Origin: Pelecanus crispus
Taxonomy: Eukaryota; Chordata; Aves; Pelecaniformes; Pelecanidae
Direction of reading: 5' to 3'
DNA length: 64,000 nucleotides
Assembly (NCBI RefSeq): GCF_030463565.1
Contig: NC_134676.1
Coordinates: 4,552,001 to 4,616,000, forward strand
The position numbers were made by a program, and so were the translations under genes. This document shows positions 58,401-64,000 of this stretch, in pieces. A model generated the notes under the pieces. That model saw only the letters and a program-made list of their open reading frames with translations. It was not told the origin of the DNA and did no database searches. The stretch's first letter is position 1, and each line of letters begins with the position of its first letter.

Positions 58401-61400
58401 GCCAACTCATGTTAACATGGTGTTTTCTTGTATTCCTACAACTATCTGTGTCCTCTTCTTATAGCATTGGTTCTGACTTAAAAGGAGTAAATGTAGAGCC
58501 TTGCATGCTGCTGTCTTGGCAAGTAACAAGGATTTTAGACATAATGCACTACAGCAGGTGGGTCTCCTGTTGACTTCTCTTGTAGGCAAGAAAAAAGGCA
58601 AAAAGTCCAAAAAGAGAATTTGCTTTTCCTCTCAGGGGACCTCCATAGACCACTGCCAGTCTCTTTCAAAGGACAAAATCAAATATATTAGGGCAGGCTG
58701 GAAATAGCCCGATAGAGCAATCATGCTTTCTGTTGATGGATTTGCTGGCTATAGCAGATTCCACTTGCTTTGACTAAAATGCTTCTCGCAAGAAGTGTGG
58801 AAGACTTAAAGACCGAAATAACGTTGGCACTTGCTAGCCACTAGAATTGGCAGCCTAACTAAGCAGTGCTGGGCCACACTGGTGGTGATAGGCAAGCAGA
58901 GTGCTCTTTACCTAAGTCCTGGAAGGCTAGGAAGGGAGTACGAGATTGTTGTAAAGCATTCTAGGAGTACAAGATTGAATCTGATCTCAAGGTCATTGCT
59001 TTGTGGAAGAAAACATCAAAAGCTTGACTGAAATGAAGCATGCGCGCTGCAGGGTCTGTCTCTAAAAAAGAAAAAAAAGTTGGGAAATATAAAAGAACTT
59101 GCATCCTTGCTCTCTTGAAAGCAAGGCAGCTTCATTTTAGGTTGGAGAACAGCGCAGGATTGTCGTGGCTGGTGCAGTATGTGTGGAAACGCTCTCCGAA
59201 ATATTGCAGGGGTGGTGTGTTCATCCATATAAGCTCATTATAAAGTCACCGTAGTAGAGAAAGGCCTACTACAGCAAAGCAATTGGGATATATACTCTAT
59301 AAACAGCTGCAGCTGTTACGTCTGATTAAAGAAACAGCAAATCATTCATTCTTTTAAATGTGAAATTGTCAGCAGTCCCCATACCTCTGCTGCCTCTGTG
59401 TTCTGCGATAAGCACGCGTGGTCAGGCTCCTGATAGCTACCGGGTCACCCGTTGCCTGGGGTGAAAACCATTTTAGAGGGAGCTCCTCAGCAATTGCTGT
59501 CTGCTGCTCTGGCCTGGCAGACCTGCCTGTAGAAGCTCCGAGTCCCTGTTCTGTCGCTGCACGAGTCCTGTCAGAAATTAATAAAGGGCAGTGGTGAGGC
59601 GCAGCCAGAGCTTGGTTGTCAGGTCAAATGTGTGGAGTACTAAGAGCTGCTCTGGAAACCTAGGAAATGATGTGACAACTATTGAGTCCTCCTTGGATTA
59701 AAGGCAGTGATTATCCTATGGTATACTTGGCTAGGGAGTGGAAGAGGCTGTTTATTTCTGGTTTTTATTTTCAGACTTAGTGTCTTTCAAAGTAACTCTT
59801 TTTCCAAGCACTAGGCTCTGAATGTGTGTGTTTCTCTGGGTAAAAATATATATGTGTGTGTGTGTGTTTTTCCAGCATAACCTTTCTGGGAGGGCTTCTT
59901 GTATAGAACAACACTGTCTTGAACTAAATGAAATCTGGCAGTCAGTTCTGTGCAAGACATAGGGCTGCGATCTTTTATTGGCATTCTCCTGGTGCAGGGT
60001 GAGGTTTTTGAGGTGAGTGGACTGCAGGCTGCCTGTGTGAGCTCCAAACGGAGATTCTCAGAGTTCCTGTTATAGACTGGCTTGCTTTTATAGCGACAGA
60101 TGCAGGGTGAGATGAATAAGCTGCAGTTAGGCCCTGTGCTCCTTTACGTAGCACGGGTAGTTCCTGCTCACGACATGCTGGCGAGTATGTGCTTGCCTAG
60201 AAGCAAAAGGGAACTGGATGACTCCTGATTCAATTTGCAAACATCATACGGGAAATCAAACTACAGAGAAAAGCAGGCTAGGTTATGAAATTCTTCGAAG
60301 CTGAGCAAACAATACCTAATTTTGTTTCTGCAGACAACAGCAAAGCCTATCAGCTGTATTTAAGAGCTAATATTCCATGTACAGCTCTTTTCCGGGGCCC
60401 TTGGCAGAGTACAGACAACAACCTGTTGCTAATGGGGCTCGGTGTACTGGATATGAAGCAAAGCAGACAGCAAGGAGATGTGGAGCTCTTGGAACAAGAC
60501 TTTATTGTTTCTTCAGTAGAATCAATGAAGTGTTTTCCAGGTGTGAAACACTGAATTAACTCTTCATGACTTGCTGTGTCCTTGCGATGTTCTGCTCTGT
60601 TTCACTGGGGTGGGGGGGAAAAAGAAGGACAAAGCATCAACATTGCTTTTTATTCTTCCAGTGAACTTACCTGGACCAAAACTGCACTCTCTTCCACCTT
60701 TTCAGCACTTCTGTAAAACCATTTTAAAACCTAAAAAGACTTTAAAATTGTGGCTGACTTAATGGTACCAGACTGTCAAAGACTGATAGTTCTCAGCATA
60801 AGTGTAGAACTTAGAGGCTCTCTAGGCTGGAGGCTAGGTTTACCTGCTTCCCGTAGATCTGTTTAAAACAAACAAGTCTGTTTCAGCAGGTTTCAGAGTA
60901 CAGCAGGGAGACTTGGTAACACTTTCCTTGTCCTTTCTTCCCATAGGGATATGCTCCGCCGCCAAAAAATGGAATTGAACAGAAGCGACCTGGGCGCCCC
61001 TTGAATATAACATCTCTAGTTAGGTTGTCGTCAGCAGTGCCAAACCAGATTTCCATTTCCTGGGCTTCTGAAATTGGAAAGGTAAATTGTATGTTCTATA
61101 GGATATGGAAAGTTGGGTAGATAACCTCATCTAGCATTCCTGCTTCCCTACTGCCTGATGCTGCTGGCAAGGCATACACCAGCGAGTGGTTAGTATTAGG
61201 TGGCTAAACTTATTATCAGCGCCAGGAGACAAAGTTTGTTCTGGAAGGATGGCAGTTTACAGTAACATATATAAGATTTGCATACAGATGGCAAAGGCTT
61301 CCTTACAGAATTCACATTAGAAAGCCTGCCGTTAGGGGTTCCCTGAAATCTGTGTCAAAAATACCAAAATCTTTTTGTGGTGTAAATAGAAAAAACAGTT

Positions 61401-62022
61401 CAGACATGACAAAATAACAAAAGGAAAACCTACTTTCTTCCTTGTAGCCTGAAGGTGTGAAAAATGATATCGTGCAGCTATATATTCTAAGGCACGTTTC
61501 TTGGTATCTGTTGTAACTGTCCATTGTAGGTGGCTTTTTAAACTGACCAGATGTGCCAAGGCCGTGGGGGTGGAGACATGCATTTGCTTTTGAGGTTTTT
61601 GTATTTTCTAACCATGTAAGACTAAGTAGTTTTACAAAAGCGATTTTTATGTCATGGGAAGAACTGGTTAATGGATATTTCCATCTCTATTCTTTTGCGA
61701 TTCCTTTTTTTTATGTGTAAATGGTTTCTCTATGAGTTGATTTTAAAATTGTACTTGCAGATGAACCAAAATGGGGTGGAATTTCCAGCTTGGAAAGCTC
61801 TTAGATGGCAGGTTGCTGGGAAGGGTTTCTGGGGAGTGTCAGGCTGCTGGTATTGGCTTGATGGATCTCAGCCATGCTTGGTTGGACCATATTTGTGTGG
61901 GGTGTGTGTGTTTGTAATGCAGGATATCTGAGCAGTTTGTGTTTTCTTAGAAATGAATAGCATTCTGGAAGTTTGGGTGACTTGAGGGAGAAGTGACTCA
62001 ATGTGGGGAAGGATGGAAAGCT

Positions 62023-62055
<33 letters not shown>

Positions 62056-64000
62056 GAAAGAAAGAAAATTGAAGCCTCTTCATAATGCAATTCTAAACTT
62101 CATGGAAAGCTGCCCTGGGGGAAAAACATGCTAGGCTTCAGGTGGCAGGAGATAAAGGGGGTGGTGACTGAAATGTGATACCTGTTGCTTTCTAGTGTCT
62201 GCAGTCATTAATCATAGTTGAAAAGGAATTAGCCTTTAAAATGGCTGCGTGGCTGTTCAGAAATCCCCTTATGGCTTTACTAAGGAAAGAAAGGGAGAGT
62301 GTGAGGAATTCCTGAATTCTTCCTAGGTGTAAATAGCTGTTGCAGCAGCCCTTTTGGCTGTTGGTAAGTCAAGAACTACTTACTCCTCTATCTGTGACTA
62401 GTTGTGTAAATCCTTCTGGATTCAGTTATCGAAGTAGCTTTTTTTCTTCAAAATCAGAATCTGTGGACCAGACACCACATGTTTCAAAGTAAGACTCCAG
62501 TATAAGCTTTTATAGAATCATCGAATCGTTTAGGTTGGAAAAGACCTTTAAGATCATCCAGTCCAACCATTAACCTAACACTGCCAAGTCCACCACTAAA
62601 CCAGTTAAGGGGAGAGCAGCAATTTCATGTTTCCTGGCTTGGTGGCTGGATTATTTATAATGAAAGTAAAAACTAGGAATCACTAAGGTTGGAAAGGACC
62701 TCTAAGATCATCAGTCCAATCATCAACAATTTATACACTAATTACAATTTAAAGAAATTAGAGCTAATGTTCAGAAAATAAATGAAGGGCAGTGCTGACA
62801 GTGAAGTTTTGTGGGTTTTCCGGTTTTTTTCCTAAAATGGAGGTGGAGGGAAAGATCTAAGCTGTTGCTTCCCAATCATAAAACACAAGAATCTTGAAAT
62901 GACTGCAGTGTTGTGTGTGGTTTTGGTCTGGCCCACTGACCCTGCTTTCTTCCTCCCCTGTGTCTGCCAAAACGTATTCTCATGGAAGCAGACGAATTGG
63001 AGGTTGTCCCAGCATTCCCCCTTGCCCTGAAGGATAAAGCAAGTTCTCTGGTTTAATGTTGATGCTCTCCTCTGAGTATCAGAACTCGCACAGCAGCCAT
63101 CGCTATTCATCCTCTAAATGAGACCCTTGGGGACGGTGTGGAGTGTCAGCGGGCTCACGTGGTCACGGTTTATTGGCGTGTGTCTGATAGTGGAGGGCTT
63201 CTGAGCAAAGGAGGCATTAATCCCACAGAGGCGGTCAGACTTGAGCCTATAGAATTCTTTAAGCAGTGCAATGTATGGTCATTCTTTAAGGGAGAAAAAA
63301 AAAATCCATTTTTCTTAGTGGTTTCCCATGCATTTCGATAACTTTATTTGCTCATCTAGGTGAGAGCTCATTTTCCTATAGGTGGTAAAGGAGGAGCAGG
63401 GCAGTAGGTGTTCTTGTTTAAACATCTTGTGCGGTACCCAGATGGTACAGGAGCCATAAGAAGGTGGCTGGCAGGGAGGGGAAAGAAGAGATCACAGGTT
63501 GTGCATGTTAGACAGATGAAACTATTATTTTGCAGTAGTGGGACGTGCAGAATTTTCTCTTTGTTAGTGACCTTGAAGAGAGAGTGAGCACTGAACAAAG
63601 AAGCTGGGAAGTGGTGTGAATTAGGGATTGTAGTAAATGCTAGGGAGTGTAGCCAGCCTCGGAGGAGTTGATATGGTGTAATGAGGCTTGGCTTGAAAGT
63701 GCAAAGCAAGCTACAGAAAAGGTACAAAGAAATTGGTGCAGCTGTGTGCCACTTGAAGGTGGTGTGTTTTGCACCTGAAAGAGCATTTGTCTCCTCTTTT
63801 GTCATGCGATTGTCTTTGAGCTCCCCACTAACAGATTGACACTGAAAAGAAGGGGAAGGATTTAGGAAGCAAATGTGAGAAGTTCTTAAAGACTGCATGT
63901 ATGAGAAAGTGTATCGCCAGTCTAAATCATCCTTCCAAGAAAAGAAGCCAGATTGTCTCTTGGTTGTGGAGTTACTCTTCTTAGTGAAGTCACAACTGGA
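43432..64000 (+). CDS. PIAS2: Protein inhibitor of activated STAT 2 (5' part; exons 1-6, gene continues past window)
   Basis: PIAS2 (PIASx) is a nuclear SUMO E3 ligase and co-regulator of STAT and nuclear-receptor transcription. The coding exons found are 43432-43455, 51929-52403, 55601-55685, 56325-56375, 56500-56590 and 60947-61081. They make 861 nt (287 codons) with all phases consistent and all introns GT-AG. The protein starts [20 protein letters not shown], distinguishing it from PIAS1 (MADSAELKQ...). Domains: SAP DNA-binding domain at about residues 11-45, with the LQVLL nuclear-receptor-type motif; a Ser/Pro-rich linker about 80-130; PINIT domain from about 135, with PLNIT at 260-264 needed for localisation and substrate choice. 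The next expected exon (NYSMSVYLV...) and the SP-RING lie beyond the right edge. The ATG is in good context (aaaATGG) with an in-frame TAG immediately upstream. Intron 1 is 8.5 kb. Confidence 0.95.
43456..51928 (+). other. PIAS2: PIAS2 intron 1 (8.5 kb)
   Basis: The first 550 bases continue the CpG island. An interrupted G run (16 G, C, 7 G) lies at 44210-44233. No CR1 fragment is recognised anywhere in this intron, unlike the rest of the window. No exon or RNA gene is recognised; ORFs here are short and random-looking. Confidence 0.6.
51929..52403 (+). CDS. PIAS2: PIAS2 coding exon 2 (SAP domain)
   Basis: 475 nt, phase 0 to 1, acceptor ctttctag, donor gtaagt. It encodes [20 protein letters not shown] (SAP), the [15 protein letters not shown] segment, the Ser/Pro-rich linker, and [15 protein letters not shown] at the start of the PINIT domain. 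An internal ATG (codon 2 of the exon) could give a slightly shorter protein. Confidence 0.96.
52404..55600 (+). other. PIAS2: PIAS2 intron 2
   Basis: It contains an old CR1 fragment (about 52652-52890, -) roughly 250 bp past exon 2. The rest is unique sequence with no recognised feature. Confidence 0.6.
52652..52890 (-). mobile_element. Old CR1 LINE fragment
   Basis: Diverged reversed CR1: ttcagttgggaggcatctac, then the reversed ORF2 end (the - strand reads [20 protein letters not shown] and [12 protein letters not shown]). The ends are approximate. Confidence 0.8.
55601..55685 (+). CDS. PIAS2: PIAS2 coding exon 3 (PINIT)
   Basis: 85 nt, phase 1 to 2, acceptor tttctag, donor gtaaga. It encodes (V)[19 protein letters not shown] then QVREICIS, plus the first two bases of an Arg codon. 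Confidence 0.96.
55686..56324 (+). other. PIAS2: PIAS2 intron 3
   Basis: Short intron of unique sequence; nothing recognised in it. Confidence 0.6.
56325..56375 (+). CDS. PIAS2: PIAS2 coding exon 4 (PINIT)
   Basis: 51 nt, phase 2 to 2, acceptor gtcacag, donor gtatct. It encodes (R)[16 protein letters not shown]. Confidence 0.95.
56500..56590 (+). CDS. PIAS2: PIAS2 coding exon 5 (PINIT)
   Basis: 91 nt, phase 2 to 0, acceptor gatatag, donor gtaagc. It encodes (R)[19 protein letters not shown] then [11 protein letters not shown]. The intron before it is only 124 bp. Confidence 0.96.
56591..60946 (+). other. PIAS2: PIAS2 intron 5
   Basis: Unique sequence with a short TA/TG microsatellite near 59848-59868. 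No mobile element or exon is recognised. Confidence 0.6.
59848..59868. repeat. TA/TG microsatellite
   Basis: Short atatatatgtgtgtgtgtgtg run in PIAS2 intron 5. Confidence 0.7.
60947..61081 (+). CDS. PIAS2: PIAS2 coding exon 6 (PLNIT motif)
   Basis: 135 nt, phase 0 to 0, acceptor cccatag, donor gtaaat. It encodes [40 protein letters not shown] and SEIGK. PLNIT is the PIAS2 form of the signature PINIT motif. Confidence 0.96.
62023..62054. repeat. 32-base G homopolymer
   Basis: Uninterrupted G run in PIAS2 intron 6, followed by agaaagaaagaaa. It could fold as a G-quadruplex on the coding strand, and its exact length in the assembly is uncertain. Confidence 0.9.
62513..62727 (-). mobile_element. 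Composite CR1 (double 3' tail) fragment, copy 4
   Basis: Reverse-strand copy: tail at 62513-62600 (tagaatcatcgaatcgttta ggttggaaaag), spacer about 62601-62676 (atttcatgtttcctggcttg), then the first tail at 62677-62727 (cactaaggttggaaaggacc). Confidence 0.9.

Larger units (their letters stand above)
61082..64000 (+). other. PIAS2: PIAS2 intron 6 (runs off window)
   Basis: It contains a 32-base G run (62023-62054) and a composite CR1 3' end (62513-62727, -). I searched for the next PIAS2 exon (NYSMSVYLV...) and did not find it before 64000. Confidence 0.65.

Overview
The window is bird nuclear DNA. Two observations support this. CR1 non-LTR retrotransposon fragments, many carrying the hallmark 3' end (gattctatgattct), recur through introns and intergenic DNA, with no SINE or Alu-like families. 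The gene order HDHD2 - KATNAL2 - PIAS2 is the known vertebrate neighbourhood of human 18q21. In birds this block is expected on the Z chromosome, but that is inference from known synteny.

Layout. The last coding exon of HDHD2 (+ strand) lies at 1113-1216 and its 3' flank runs toward a convergent gene. KATNAL2 (- strand) is complete, from its start codon at 37142 to its stop at 3834. I reconstructed 16 coding exons whose phases join without a break into 540 codons (539 aa), close to the roughly 538 aa of human KATNAL2. Its start sits in a CpG-rich promoter (about 36.9-37.66 kb) with an RFX X-box-like site, two NRF1-like sites and three CCAAT boxes, which suits a cilium/sperm microtubule gene. 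A 6.3 kb intergenic segment follows, holding a composite CR1 and no recognised gene. PIAS2 (+ strand) starts at 43432 in a second, stronger CpG island (about 42.95-44.02 kb). Its first six coding exons (287 codons: SAP domain and PINIT domain) are in the window. The SP-RING and C-terminal exons lie beyond 64000.

KATNAL2 and PIAS2 are head-to-head and KATNAL2 and HDHD2 are tail-to-tail. The three genes share no pathway that the sequence reveals: HDHD2 is a HAD-family hydrolase-like protein, KATNAL2 a katanin-like AAA ATPase, and PIAS2 a SUMO E3 ligase and transcriptional co-regulator.

I saw no CRISPR array, operon, tRNA, rRNA or intact mobile element. No wholly new system stands out. The observations most worth a second look are: a perfect 6 x 12 bp tandem repeat in the PIAS2 promoter/5' leader; four dispersed copies of a composite CR1 with a double 3' tail and a conserved spacer; an in-frame alternative donor in KATNAL2 exon 6; the ciliary-type promoter elements of KATNAL2; and a 195-codon unexplained ORF between the two head-to-head genes.
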